Program-made: the position numbers and the translations under genes | Shown: positions 49,952 through 59,707 of the stretch, in pieces | Numbering within the stretch: the stretch's first letter is position 1 | Layout: every line of letters begins with the position of its first letter | Assembly (NCBI RefSeq): GCF_050589845.1 | Contig: NZ_JBNGPA010000008.1 | Span: 1-64,000, forward strand | Length of the DNA stretch: 64,000 nucleotides | Direction: 5' to 3' | Source: Carboxylicivirga agarovorans | GTDB lineage: Bacteria; Bacteroidota; Bacteroidia; Bacteroidales; Marinilabiliaceae | Notes under the pieces: generated by a model | Seen by the model: the letters and a program-made list of their open reading frames with translations, nothing else | Databases searched by the model: none | What the model was told of the DNA's origin: nothing

Positions 49952-52900
49952 TTAAAATTTAACATCGATACCAAATAATGTAGTACTAACCGGTGCATAA
50001 ACATAATCGGTTGAACCAGAGAAGTTATACTGAGGATCTAAACCATCAAGGTGAGAGAATAAGGCAATATTATCTAAGGTTACATATAAACGAACCTTAT
50101 CTATACCGATTGAAGAAACGACATTTTGAGGCAGTGTATAACCTACGGTCACGTTCTTGATAGCAAAATAAGAAGCATCAATTAAGCCGGCGTCATTCTG
50201 TGCCCTGGCAAAACCGGTACCATTTTCCACACGCGGTATATCGGTTATATCACCAGGCTTTTGCCATGCTCGTTTAATATTCTTGTGGTAATTAGCTCCA
50301 ATATAAATTGGATTAAGCAAATCCTGATATAAGTAATCATACACATATCCACCTACAGAAAAGGTTGTTAAGAACGATGCATCAAAATTGCGAAGGAAAG
50401 TGAATTCACTGCCAAATGAACCATAGAAATCAGGAATACGACTTCCACTTATGGCACTTGAATTAACAGCCTCATTCTTCTGGTCAGAAATCGAATACGT
50501 TCTGTTTCCTTCTTCGTCTTCCTCAAATACATGATATAACTGAGCTCCGTTGGTCGGATCAACCCCTGCACTCTGTGCCAGCCAGAATGAATTGATCTCC
50601 TCTCCTACACGATTGATTCGGATACCACTTATAATCTGATCCGTCTCGCCATCCAGCTTAAGGATCTCATTCTTGACCGTTGACAGGTTACCTGTTGCAA
50701 TCCAGTTGAAATTAGTTGATTTAATCACCTCAATAGCAGTACTGAACTCAATACCTTTATTTTGCATTTCACCAACATTATCCCAATAGCTGTCAAAACC
50801 AGCCGATAACGGCATTGGTCGCTTCATCAGCATGTCAATGGTTTTACGGTTGTAGTATTCCAGGGTGAAATTGGCCCTGTTAAACATACGTGCCTCAATT
50901 CCCACATTGAAGTTTAAGTTCTCTTCCCATTTGATATCTTCATTACCAAGATCAGCAAGGCGTGAACCTCCAAGCGTTGCATTAGGCCATGTTAAATCAT
51001 AAAGTGTTTGCCACGCATAATAGTTATCTTCATCCACGGTATTGATATTATCATTACCCTGGAGACCATAACTTGCCTTTAGGGTTAAATTATCGATCAT
51101 TTCAATTCCTGCCATAAAGCCTTCTTCAGACATTCGCCAGGAGGCACCAATTGACCAGAAATTACCCCAACGGTTATCTTTATGGAAACGGGATGATGCA
51201 TCGGCACGGAAACTCGCACTTACATAGTATCGATCTTTAAAGTCATAAGTCACATTGGTAAAATATGATTCGATAGCATAGTTATCTTCATAGGAAGTTA
51301 AATCTTTGGTGGTAGTTCCCGGCGCCAATTCCTTGATGCCTGCAAATGGGAAACCAGACTTAACACCAAGCATGTAGTTATACTTGTATTCATAATTTTC
51401 ATGCCCGAGTAACACACTTAAGCTATGATTCTTAATATCCCTGGTGTATCTGAGTATCTGGTTCCATGTATAAGAAAAAGTTCGGATATTATACTTATAC
51501 AAATAACCGTTGGCCGAAGCATAGTCACCAAAATCAGGGTTATTATAAAGGTGTCGGTTTTCATTGACATAGTCAAAACCAAGAGTTGTTGATAAGCTTA
51601 ATCCTTTTATGAAACCACCAATTCCATCACCAATTAAATCGATATGAAAACGTCCGGATACATTATCAAAGTTACGAACACTCTCATCTTCATATAATGT
51701 GGCTACTGAGTTAAAGTTATCATTGGCTCCACCAGGGCGGTTAGGACCATAATCAAACTGTTTTTCACCAGTTTCAGATAAGATCAAATCACCATTACGG
51801 TCACGAATATAAACCGGATAAAGAGATGGCATAAACTGAGCTGAATACCATACATTCGACGATGCAGAACCAGTTGACGAAAGGTAATCGGTCTTTGTTT
51901 TGGCAAAATTGACGTTACCGCCATATTTAATCCATGGTTCTGTCTCAAACTCAGCACCTACACGGCCTGAGAATCGTTCAAAACTGGTATTCTTAAGTAA
52001 TCCTTCCTCCTCAAGGTAGGCAAACGAAGAAAATACCTGCATCTTTTCAGTACCTCCATTAACCAGAATCTGATACTCCTGGCGCAAAGCATTATCATTG
52101 GTAATTTCATCCTGCCAGTCACTTTCAAAACGAAGGTTGGCATTAGGATCAACCTTACCTGTTACAGGATCAATCAGGCTGGCCACCGGAACATCAAAGA
52201 AGTTATACTGCTCATTAGAACCAAAAATGCCATTATTGCCATTCATTTCACTAATAGCCAATTCACCCGCTAAATGTGGCGCCACATTTTTCTGATAAAT
52301 CAACTGGTTCTTATACCCCTGAAAAGCTGTTTCAATAAAATCAGTGGCATTAAGTGTTTCATAAGGTTTAATAGCCCTGTTGGCAATACCTCTTGAAACC
52401 TTAAGCTCAATAGATGTTTTTCCACTTTTACCTTTTTTTGTGGTAATTAATACAACACCATTGGCACCACGCGAACCATACAAAGCTCCTGCTGAAGCAT
52501 CTTTCAATACTGTAACAGATTCAATATCACTGTTACTGATCGCATTTAAATTACCATCATAAGGTACACCGTCAACAACGTACAGAGGGGCGTTACTTGA
52601 ATTTATAGAACCAAATCCCCTGATTCGGATGGACGCTCCCTCACCAGGCTGTCCTGAACCTGAAGTTGATTGCACACCGGCCACCTGTCCATCAATGGCT
52701 TTGGTTATGTCGGCAGCAACCCTTTTTTCGAGTTTTTCAACTCCTACAACCTCGGCTGAACCGGTAAATGATTCTTTTTTGGCCGTACCATAAGCTACAA
52801 CCATAACTTCACCAACTTTAACTTCATCACCCTGAAGGTTGACATTAATGACTGTCTGTCCTTCAATGGCGATTTCCTGAGTGGTCATTCCGACAAATGA

Positions 52901-53119
52901 GAAAATTAAAATTTGTGCATCATCAGGAGTGGCTAAAGAATAGTTACCCTCATAATCGGTAACAGTACCAATGGATGTGCCTTTTACGACAACAGATACA
53001 CCCGGAATGGGTTCTCCGTCTTCACTACTGATAACACGACCAGTAATGGTTGTTTGAGCAAACAAAATAGATTGTCCGACTAAAAGAAGTGCGAACAACA
53101 AACATGCAAATTTCCGCAT
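49952..53119 (-). CDS. SusC/RagA TonB-linked outer-membrane importer (first pair)
   Basis: This 1055-residue protein has a signal peptide ending LFAQ, then a carboxypeptidase-regulatory-like beta-sandwich (ITGRVISSEDGEPIPGVSVVVKGTSIGTVTDYEGNYSL). The SusC plug signature is EVMVVAYGTAKKESFTGSAEVV ... GFGSINSSNAPLYVVDGVPY ... ESVTVLKDASAGALYGSRGANGVVLITTKKGK. The barrel ends APVSTTLFGIDVKF. The complete Sus pair imports oligomers through the outer membrane, powered by TonB. The ligand is unknown; no glycoside hydrolase lies in the same run. Transcription runs leftward through susD and the SusE-like gene. Confidence 0.94.
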   Translation of the reverse strand: MRKFACLLFALLLVGQSILFAQTTITGRVISSEDGEPIPGVSVVVKGTSIGTVTDYEGNYSLATPDDAQILIFSFVGMTTQEIAIEGQTVINVNLQGDEVKVGEVMVVAYGTAKKESFTGSAEVVGVEKLEKRVAADITKAIDGQVAGVQSTSGSGQPGEGASIRIRGFGSINSSNAPLYVVDGVPYDGNLNAISNSDIESVTVLKDASAGALYGSRGANGVVLITTKKGKSGKTSIELKVSRGIANRAIKPYETLNATDFIETAFQGYKNQLIYQKNVAPHLAGELAISEMNGNNGIFGSNEQYNFFDVPVASLIDPVTGKVDPNANLRFESDWQDEITNDNALRQEYQILVNGGTEKMQVFSSFAYLEEEGLLKNTSFERFSGRVGAEFETEPWIKYGGNVNFAKTKTDYLSSTGSASSNVWYSAQFMPSLYPVYIRDRNGDLILSETGEKQFDYGPNRPGGANDNFNSVATLYEDESVRNFDNVSGRFHIDLIGDGIGGFIKGLSLSTTLGFDYVNENRHLYNNPDFGDYASANGYLYKYNIRTFSYTWNQILRYTRDIKNHSLSVLLGHENYEYKYNYMLGVKSGFPFAGIKELAPGTTTKDLTSYEDNYAIESYFTNVTYDFKDRYYVSASFRADASSRFHKDNRWGNFWSIGASWRMSEEGFMAGIEMIDNLTLKASYGLQGNDNINTVDEDNYYAWQTLYDLTWPNATLGGSRLADLGNEDIKWEENLNFNVGIEARMFNRANFTLEYYNRKTIDMLMKRPMPLSAGFDSYWDNVGEMQNKGIEFSTAIEVIKSTNFNWIATGNLSTVKNEILKLDGETDQIISGIRINRVGEEINSFWLAQSAGVDPTNGAQLYHVFEEDEEGNRTYSISDQKNEAVNSSAISGSRIPDFYGSFGSEFTFLRNFDASFLTTFSVGGYVYDYLYQDLLNPIYIGANYHKNIKRAWQKPGDITDIPRVENGTGFARAQNDAGLIDASYFAIKNVTVGYTLPQNVVSSIGIDKVRLYVTLDNIALFSHLDGLDPQYNFSGSTDYVYAPVSTTLFGIDVKF

Positions 53120-53576
53120 AGACTAAAGGTTTTAATTAATAATTGTGTTTAGTGCCTCGTGGGCAGAATTAGTATTTTGAAATTCACACAACTATTAAAC
53201 CTGTAGCAATAGCAAAGACGCATATGCCTCTTGGCATACGTCCAAATACATGTCAGGAATAATTAAAAATCTACTGGGACTAGATTTTGGTTTAAGTTAA
53301 TACGATTTTATCAGTTCGTATGAATTGTTTTATCAATCAAATCACCAACTATAATCGTCGTTTCGAACAGCCTATTAGGGTATTCGAAATACTAATATAT
53401 GAATTTAATATGAAATTACAATATTTAACTATTTTTAATTAATTAGTTAATTCCCTAACACACATATAAAAGTTTATAAAAATCAGAAGGGGATGTCCTT
53501 TGACATCCCCTTCCTCACACAACTAAACCTTTAATCTACGTTCCATCACAGCTTAAAAGTTTATGATATATTTTTT
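53120..53576 (-). other. 457-bp gap between the two Sus loci
   Basis: There is no ORF. Besides the terminator at 53486-53513, it holds a hairpin in the leader of the first susC: GACG-TATGCC / GGCATACGTC with a two-base bulge (53217-53242). No TAnnTTTG motif was found near the susC start. Confidence 0.5.
53486..53513 (-). terminator. Terminator of the second susCD operon
   Basis: GAAGGGGATGTC pairs with GACATCCCCTTC around CTTT, a perfect 12-bp stem followed on the minus strand by TTTTTA after a short gap. It lies downstream of the susD stop at 53577. Confidence 0.85.
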
Positions 53577-55091
53577 TTACTGCCACCATAATTCAGTGTC
53601 CATTTCGTCACCTCCTATAGCATTTGCAGCTGCAGCTCTGTTATCACCATTAAGGTTTTGTTCCAATAAAGGATAGCGAACTCTATCAGGTAGATCCGTT
53701 AAATCCTCAAGAGGATCAAAATCATAACTCCATGTAGTGGTTGTTCCATCACCTCTAGGCACAACAACATCGTATGAACCTCCAGGCATCACAAGGGTAT
53801 TTGGATAACCTGTACGACGATACTCGGCCCATGCTTCATATGGTTGCATATAAAGAGCTATATACTTTTGAGTTAAAACTGTTTCCATTGTAGCAGCAGG
53901 TAATGTTGCTAAATAAGCGTCAATATCCGCTTGAGCAACGCCCCATTTTTGCATTGAAGCTTCAACTCCTCTTTCGTACCATGTTTGATCCCAAGCATTG
54001 TTTTCACTCAATAAGAAACATACCTCTGCATATTCCATATAAAGTTCTTTGTATTTAGGATCAAGGATACCATCACCTGGCAATGATTCCCATTCAAATT
54101 CACCTACTACATCGCGACTTGCACCTGCAGGAATACCAACTTTTTGTCCTTCAGCATTATCAGCTACCATAGCATCAATACGAGGGTCAGCACCGAATGG
54201 ACCTCTTTCTCCTTTTAATAACTCAACAAATGTATGAGCAGGAGCAAAATCCAAACGATTATCAATATAAAACGCAGCATACATTGGAGCTGTATTTGCA
54301 TTATTATCTGCAGTAAAAGTCACACCAGCATTATCATCATTACTTGTCATTACATTTGTTGATGCATCAGCAATATGCTGATTAGCTAATGTTGGATTTA
54401 CACCTTTAATACGGTTAGCAATTCTTAGACGTAAAGAGTTAGCAAACTTCTTCCATTGAGCAGCATCACCATCAAAGAAGTTATCTCCTTCCATTACAAA
54501 ATCACCTGTAATTTGTGCTTCAGCCTCATCCAGTTCCTTAAGTATATCTTCATAAATTTTCGACTGACTGGCATAAGCAGGATATGTTTGATTATTTTCA
54601 ACCAAATCTAATGCCTGAAAATCAGGATCATCACTTCCATACGAATAATATGGCATATCACCCCATACATCTACAGCCTTTGAAAAGATATAAGCCAACA
54701 TAATACGAGATGCAGCTATCTGATTTTCATTAGGACCATATGCTGCCATATCACCCATAGTAGCTTCATTTGTATTAAAGTCGATAATTGCCTTTAAATC
54801 CTCTGCATGTAGGTAAAAATCAAACCACGATGCCTCATTAACAGTTTCTCGATACTGATAACGATCTTCTTCTGTGTAATTTACCTGTCCCCAGTACTGA
54901 ACCCAAAGAAGTGCCTGACGACCTGAGAACCATTCATCCCTGGTATCTACCATCAACTGCTTCTGCACTCGGTTAAGAATACCGGGTGTTGGTACAACTG
55001 CTGCCTGGTTTGGACTGTCGTAATACTCAACATCACAAGCAGTCAACGCAGCAACAAAAATAATTGCTATATAATATTTAAATAATCTCAT
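53577..55091 (-). CDS. SusD-like lipoprotein (second pair)
   Basis: This 504-residue lipoprotein (signal IIFVAALTAC, Cys19) has the SusD/RagB helical fold, closer to the second SusD subgroup than the first pair: NQIAASRIMLAYIFSKAVDVWGDMPYY, a KKFANSLRLRIANRIKGVNPTLANQHI segment, KYKELYMEYAEVCFLLSENNAWDQT and a C-terminal ALYMQPYEAWAEYRRTGYPNTL. This TPR-like sequence would bind the substrate presented to SusC. It lies 10 bases downstream of its susC partner. The sequence differs strongly from the other SusD in the window, so the two pairs are not a recent duplication. The ligand is unknown. Confidence 0.9.
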   Translation of the reverse strand: MRLFKYYIAIIFVAALTACDVEYYDSPNQAAVVPTPGILNRVQKQLMVDTRDEWFSGRQALLWVQYWGQVNYTEEDRYQYRETVNEASWFDFYLHAEDLKAIIDFNTNEATMGDMAAYGPNENQIAASRIMLAYIFSKAVDVWGDMPYYSYGSDDPDFQALDLVENNQTYPAYASQSKIYEDILKELDEAEAQITGDFVMEGDNFFDGDAAQWKKFANSLRLRIANRIKGVNPTLANQHIADASTNVMTSNDDNAGVTFTADNNANTAPMYAAFYIDNRLDFAPAHTFVELLKGERGPFGADPRIDAMVADNAEGQKVGIPAGASRDVVGEFEWESLPGDGILDPKYKELYMEYAEVCFLLSENNAWDQTWYERGVEASMQKWGVAQADIDAYLATLPAATMETVLTQKYIALYMQPYEAWAEYRRTGYPNTLVMPGGSYDVVVPRGDGTTTTWSYDFDPLEDLTDLPDRVRYPLLEQNLNGDNRAAAANAIGGDEMDTELWWQ

Positions 55092-55101
55092 AATCCGCTT
55101 T

Positions 55102-58100
55102 TTAGAAATTTAGTTGTACATTAAATCCAAATGTTCTTGTTGTCGGAATAATACCTCCTTCAAGTCCCTGAATATTACCAGAACCATTAACAATACCTTC
55201 AGGATCAATACCTTCATTGTCTAAGTTCCATACAGCAATATTACGTCCATAAAGAGATACACGAACATTCTTTATTACATCAGTAAATTGAGGTAATGTA
55301 TATCCAATTGTAATTTCTCTTAATTTTACATATGAAGCATCAAAGAAGCTGGTTGCACTAGGTGTACCAAAACCATGATAATGATTCGCACCATAATCAA
55401 TAGCTGAAATATTAATATCGTTAGGACGACTTTCTGTAACATTACCGTCAGAGTCGTATGCAGTTGCGATTACTCCGTCTAAGACTAAACCATCCTCGCG
55501 AATTGTATTTCCACCAGAAGTTGCAGTAGCCGTTTTAGCATCCATACCTGAATACATAGCCCACATATTTGTTAGTGAGTAATAGTTACCACCTTTTTGT
55601 ACATCAATTAATGCAGAAACATCAAAGCTCTTGAAAATTGTAAACGTGTTTCTGATACCCATATTATAATCAGGTAATGCAGAACCAATTGGTGACAATT
55701 CTCCATTTCTTAAATAGAATCCATCATCTCCAACAACACGTTTTCCATTCTGATCATATACGTAGTCATATCCCCATAACATCTGATACGGATCACCTTG
55801 AGAAGCATTTACATAAGCTCCTCCAAATGGCGCACGACCTAATTGAACACGATCAATTTCATCAGGTAATTCAAGTACTTCACTGCTGTTCTTAGCATAT
55901 GTAATAGTAGCATCCCATTTAAAATTAGTTATTTGAACAGGAGTACCGGAGATTAATAATTCAATACCATTATTGCGAATCTTACCAGCATTGATATACT
56001 TGCTTGCATAACCAGTTGTTGGACTTAAATCCAATGCAATAATCTGGTCTTTCGTTTCACGGTTATAATAACTAAAGTCAACAAATAAACGGTTATTAAA
56101 TGCTGAAATTTCAGCACCGATTTCATACTCTGAAGTACTTTCAGCCTTTAATTCAGGGTTGTTTAATGTACTTGGCAAAGTAAATGTAGGTGTTCCGTTA
56201 AAAGGTGTACCTGTTTCAAATAATGTTTTAACACGATATGGATCAGTACCATTACCAACACCTGCATAATTCGCACGTATCTTAGCCATATTTAACCATG
56301 GTAAATCAAGGTTTTCAGACAGAATATAACTAAGAGAAACCGAAGGATATGTATATACATTATCATCAGAAGGTAAGGATGTATCATAGTCCTGACGAAT
56401 AGATGCATCTAAATAAAGCATATCTCTCCAACCAAAACTTGCAAATGCAAACCAACTATTTACTTTTTTCTCTTCTTTATAATCAAAAACTGTTGGTTGA
56501 TTTACGGAGTTATTTAAATCATAAAGATTTGGAACTACTAAACCACCATCCGTTTGTCCGATTAAAGACTGATAATTTTCTTTTCTCTGGTTCAAACCAA
56601 CGTAACCAAAAATATTGAAATTATCGAATTGTTTCTTGAAGTTAAGTTTTCCTTCAAGGTTTAATTCAGTGCGTTGTCTGGTTGCTTTATAGTAATATGA
56701 TTGCGCTTGTGAACCAACTGCCATTCTATCCTGGATATTGAAAGTATATGTATCCAGGTATGCATTACCTTCAGCTGTTAACCAATCAGTTAAATTCAAT
56801 TTTAAACCTGTTGTACCATATACACGCGCTCTGTCATCATCAGCATAACTTTCGTATACCATCCAATATGGGTTATCTGAATAAACAGGAGTAGGATCAT
56901 CCCAGGCTGTTCTGTTCCATGTACGTTGCGTTCCATCAGGGTTTTTATAATTTCTCAATCTATTCATGTCTAATTGAGTTTGACCCCACTGGTAGAACTT
57001 TTGTGAAACTGACTTATCACCATATCCACCTTCTTGACGACCTTTTGTATAGGTATTTACATATGTCATATTGGCATTAACCTCAGCAAAACCATCCCAA
57101 AGTTTAGCGCTACCATTAATATTGAAGGTATGCTTTTCCTGCTTCTGATTTGGTGATGTACCAGTCATGTTAACATTGGTATATCCAACACGTAAAGCTG
57201 ATGTTTCATTTGTTGAACGAACAGATACCGAATTTGTATATGCAACACCTGTTTCATAGAATTTTTCAAAGTTCTCCTCTGGATAAACCCATGGTGCTGT
57301 TTCCGGAGTCGATGTAAGACCTTGTTCATAATCGGCTGCACCCCACCAGTGTAACACTTGTCTGTTTGGATCATACTTTGGTCCCCAACTTTCGTCCATT
57401 CCATAACGAACTACTTCATAGTCAGTACCTCCAATCTCTTCAGTTTTGAAATCACCTAAACCACCACCATAGGCCTTCTGTTGTTTTGGGAATATATAAG
57501 CACTCTCCCAAGAGATTCCAGAATTAACATCTACTGCGAATGATTTTTTACCAGCCTTACCTGACTTGGTTGTGATCATAATAACACCGTTCTGTCCACG
57601 GCTACCATACTGCGCCGTCGCAGCACTACCTTTAAGAATATTGATGCTTTCAATATCAGCAGGGTTAAGGTCATTACTCATTGAACCATAATCAATACCA
57701 CCACTACCATTTTGAGTACTGGTACTGTTGTAGTTAGATGCATCTAAAGGTACACCGTCAACTACATAAAGAGGTTGGTTATTACCTGTTAATGAACTGG
57801 CTCCACGAATAAGTACGTTTTGAGATCCTGCAAAGTTAGATCCGGAAATTTGAACACCTGCAACTTTACCAGCTAATGCCGACACAGCATTAGAGTTATT
57901 GGCTGAATTCAATTCTTCGGCATTTACACTCTGAGAAGAATACCCAAGTGATTTTTTTTCGCGTGAAACTCCTAAAGCAGTTACAACAACTTCATCCACC
58001 CCAATGGCTTCAGATTCTAAAACGACATTAATTGTAGTACGACCTTCAATTAAAACGTCTTGTGTTTTCATACCAACAAATGAGAACAACAGGTTTGTTG

Positions 58101-58305
58101 CATCATCGGGTACACTTAATGAATAGTTACCGTCAACATTAGTAACGGTACCAATAGTTGTTCCTCTTACAACTACAGATACACCCGGCATCGGGTCACC
58201 TGACTCACTATCGGTTACAAGACCGGTAATAGTTGTTGTTTGAGCAAACATTGCGTTCAGTCCCACGAATAATATCAGGGACGCGATTAATGCTAATCTG
58301 CGCAT
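55102..58305 (-). CDS. SusC/RagA TonB-linked outer-membrane importer (second pair)
   Basis: This 1067-residue protein has a signal peptide ending AMFAQ, the regulatory-like domain ITGLVTDSESGDPMPGVSVVVRGTTIGTVTNVDGNYSL, then EVVVTALGVSREKKSLGYSSQSV. That junction (ALGV-S/R-EKKSLGY) is typical of one large SusC branch. The plug carries NVLIRGASSLTGNNQPLYVVDGVPLD and ILKGSAATAQYGSRGQNGVIMITTKSGK. The barrel ends RTFGFNVQLNF. Together with the neighbouring SusD it forms a TonB-powered importer; the cargo is unknown. It is the first gene of the second locus, with 560 bp of non-coding DNA upstream. Confidence 0.94.
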   Translation of the reverse strand: MRRLALIASLILFVGLNAMFAQTTTITGLVTDSESGDPMPGVSVVVRGTTIGTVTNVDGNYSLSVPDDATNLLFSFVGMKTQDVLIEGRTTINVVLESEAIGVDEVVVTALGVSREKKSLGYSSQSVNAEELNSANNSNAVSALAGKVAGVQISGSNFAGSQNVLIRGASSLTGNNQPLYVVDGVPLDASNYNSTSTQNGSGGIDYGSMSNDLNPADIESINILKGSAATAQYGSRGQNGVIMITTKSGKAGKKSFAVDVNSGISWESAYIFPKQQKAYGGGLGDFKTEEIGGTDYEVVRYGMDESWGPKYDPNRQVLHWWGAADYEQGLTSTPETAPWVYPEENFEKFYETGVAYTNSVSVRSTNETSALRVGYTNVNMTGTSPNQKQEKHTFNINGSAKLWDGFAEVNANMTYVNTYTKGRQEGGYGDKSVSQKFYQWGQTQLDMNRLRNYKNPDGTQRTWNRTAWDDPTPVYSDNPYWMVYESYADDDRARVYGTTGLKLNLTDWLTAEGNAYLDTYTFNIQDRMAVGSQAQSYYYKATRQRTELNLEGKLNFKKQFDNFNIFGYVGLNQRKENYQSLIGQTDGGLVVPNLYDLNNSVNQPTVFDYKEEKKVNSWFAFASFGWRDMLYLDASIRQDYDTSLPSDDNVYTYPSVSLSYILSENLDLPWLNMAKIRANYAGVGNGTDPYRVKTLFETGTPFNGTPTFTLPSTLNNPELKAESTSEYEIGAEISAFNNRLFVDFSYYNRETKDQIIALDLSPTTGYASKYINAGKIRNNGIELLISGTPVQITNFKWDATITYAKNSSEVLELPDEIDRVQLGRAPFGGAYVNASQGDPYQMLWGYDYVYDQNGKRVVGDDGFYLRNGELSPIGSALPDYNMGIRNTFTIFKSFDVSALIDVQKGGNYYSLTNMWAMYSGMDAKTATATSGGNTIREDGLVLDGVIATAYDSDGNVTESRPNDINISAIDYGANHYHGFGTPSATSFFDASYVKLREITIGYTLPQFTDVIKNVRVSLYGRNIAVWNLDNEGIDPEGIVNGSGNIQGLEGGIIPTTRTFGFNVQLNF

Positions 58306-58865
58306 AAAACAAAAGGTTTAAGTTAATAATAGTGATAAATTTTAACGCCTTTCACGTTAATTTTAATACATAATTATCCCACCAAGCGACACACACCTAC
58401 CGAATACTGGCGAATATTCAATAGAGTACTAACACTTGACAGTTAGATTAGAAATTCTAAGTAAGAATCTTTTGAAAGTAAATACGGTTTCTAGTGTACA
58501 TGATTAAAGGTTTAAAAAAGTTAATAATGGCGACAAAGGTTAAACTTCTTTTAATTGTGTTGTTTTCTTTTAATAAATGTCAAATGGCGAATTTGACATT
58601 ACAAAAGTATATAATTTATAATTCGAAACAAATTTTCATCTTTTGCAAACAATCTGTAATTACCACATGCTATTACAATGTGAACAATTACTTTCCTATA
58701 AATCAAAGAACTACCCAAACTTAGTTTTTTTCGAATTAAAAAGCAAAATATTTATAAACATTTGTTAATTTTTATTAATTCCACATCTACACCCCCTGTA
58801 TGTAAAGGGTTATTTAAAAGCTTTATATTTTTAATGCAAAAACACTACATTCGCACAAAAAAAAG
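58306..58865. other. 560-bp divergent spacer between the second susC and the BFD-like gene
   Basis: This is AT-rich with no coding frame of typical composition; the long plus-strand frame at 58494-58724 looks random. TACATTCG (58845-58852), a one-mismatch form of TAnnTTTG, precedes the BFD-like gene by about 14 bases. No recognisable susC promoter or regulator gene was seen. Confidence 0.4.
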
Positions 58866-59036
58866 ATGGATCGACTAATTTGCTTATGTAAGGGGGTTCG
58901 GGAGAACACAATAAAAGACCTGATTAACAAGATCGATTTCCCAAGTCTCGAAATAATCCAGGAGAACACAAATGCCGCAACCAATTGTGGAAGATGCATT
59001 AACGCAATTGAAACATTGATAAAACAAAAAGCATAA
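58866..59036 (+). CDS. BFD-like [2Fe-2S]-binding small protein
   Basis: This 56-residue protein reads MDRLICLCKGVRENTIKDLINK... and ...NAATNCGRCINAIETLIKQKA. The four cysteines sit as C6-x-C8 near the N-terminus and C41-x2-C44 in a T-N-C-G-R-C segment after about 32 residues. This is the exact spacing of the bacterioferritin-associated ferredoxin (BFD) fold, a helix-turn-helix 2Fe-2S module that delivers electrons or releases iron. It is short but complete for the family (55-65). It sits alone between the Sus locus and the reductase operon. An electron-transfer or regulatory role is inferred; the partner is unknown. Confidence 0.82.
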   Translation: MDRLICLCKGVRENTIKDLINKIDFPSLEIIQENTNAATNCGRCINAIETLIKQKA

Positions 59037-59707
59037 ATTCTATTGTTGTAATTAATCTCATTGGACAATCGTCCTCAGCTATTCCCATGCACAAATCAAT
59101 ACGGCAGGAACTTGGCTAACTGTAATTTCTGCCAAATACCATTCAAATAACAGACATAGCGAATTATTAAAGTTGTTATCAAAAGCACTACTATCCAATC
59201 TATTGCTCTTCGTCCTTAAGTTGACGCAAAAGCCAGAAGATAAATTAAAGAGGCGGAAGGAAGCATTGATTGAACTACTCTAACTACTTCTCATAATTCA
59301 ATGATTAATCAATCCTATTTTTGTCAATATTTATACAATTTTGATTGAACGAACATTGAACGAACATTGAACGAACATTGAACGAACATTGAACGAACAT
59401 CGAACGAACATCGAACGAACTCAGATCATATTTAGTCCAATCCTGGAATTACTATACAGATTATTAATAGTGTACTGGAATAACTTTACACCATTGAAAG
59501 GTCGTCCTAACATCATGCTGCTTACTTCCATTTTAAGTTTGTCATGCGGCGTTTGCATCAACATGTACATGTTAGAACACTACCCTCCAATTAAGATTAA
59601 GTCTAAATATTGATTAGTTACATATTCAATTATTCATCAATCCACACATCTAGTTATGTGTATATTTTACTATTTTTACCATCGTAACATTCAAAAGGTA
59701 CAAACCG
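59037..59707. other. 671-bp gap upstream of the sulfur-reductase operon
   Basis: There is no convincing gene. A 76-codon open frame (59056-59283) lacks a start codon, and a frame at 59389-59613 begins inside the repeat; both are rejected. The region contains the seven-copy 11-bp repeat at 59344-59420, about 290 bp before the operon start. Confidence 0.5.
59344..59420 (+). repeat. Seven tandem copies of an 11-bp unit
   Basis: The unit ATTGAACGAAC is repeated exactly five times (59344-59398), then twice as ATCGAACGAAC (59399-59420). The unit length is close to one turn of B-DNA, so every copy presents the same face. No inverted symmetry or spacers are present, so it is not a CRISPR array. Confidence 0.95.

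Noticed and set aside
58494..58724. 76-codon plus-strand frame between susC and the BFD-like gene
   Set aside because: Composition is random AT-rich, no domain, and it lies in the presumed promoter region of the second susC.
59056..59283. 76-codon open frame ending in a Lys/Arg/Leu-rich segment (KPEDKLKRRKEALIELL)
   Set aside because: No start codon; an open frame of this length is expected by chance in AT-rich DNA of this size. A pseudogene remnant cannot be excluded.
59344..59420. Possible CRISPR array
   Set aside because: Units of 11 bp are contiguous, without spacers, and no cas gene is present.
59389..59613. 74-codon plus-strand frame that begins inside the 11-bp repeat
   Set aside because: The start lies in repeat DNA, no recognised domain, no promoter signal; treated as chance.
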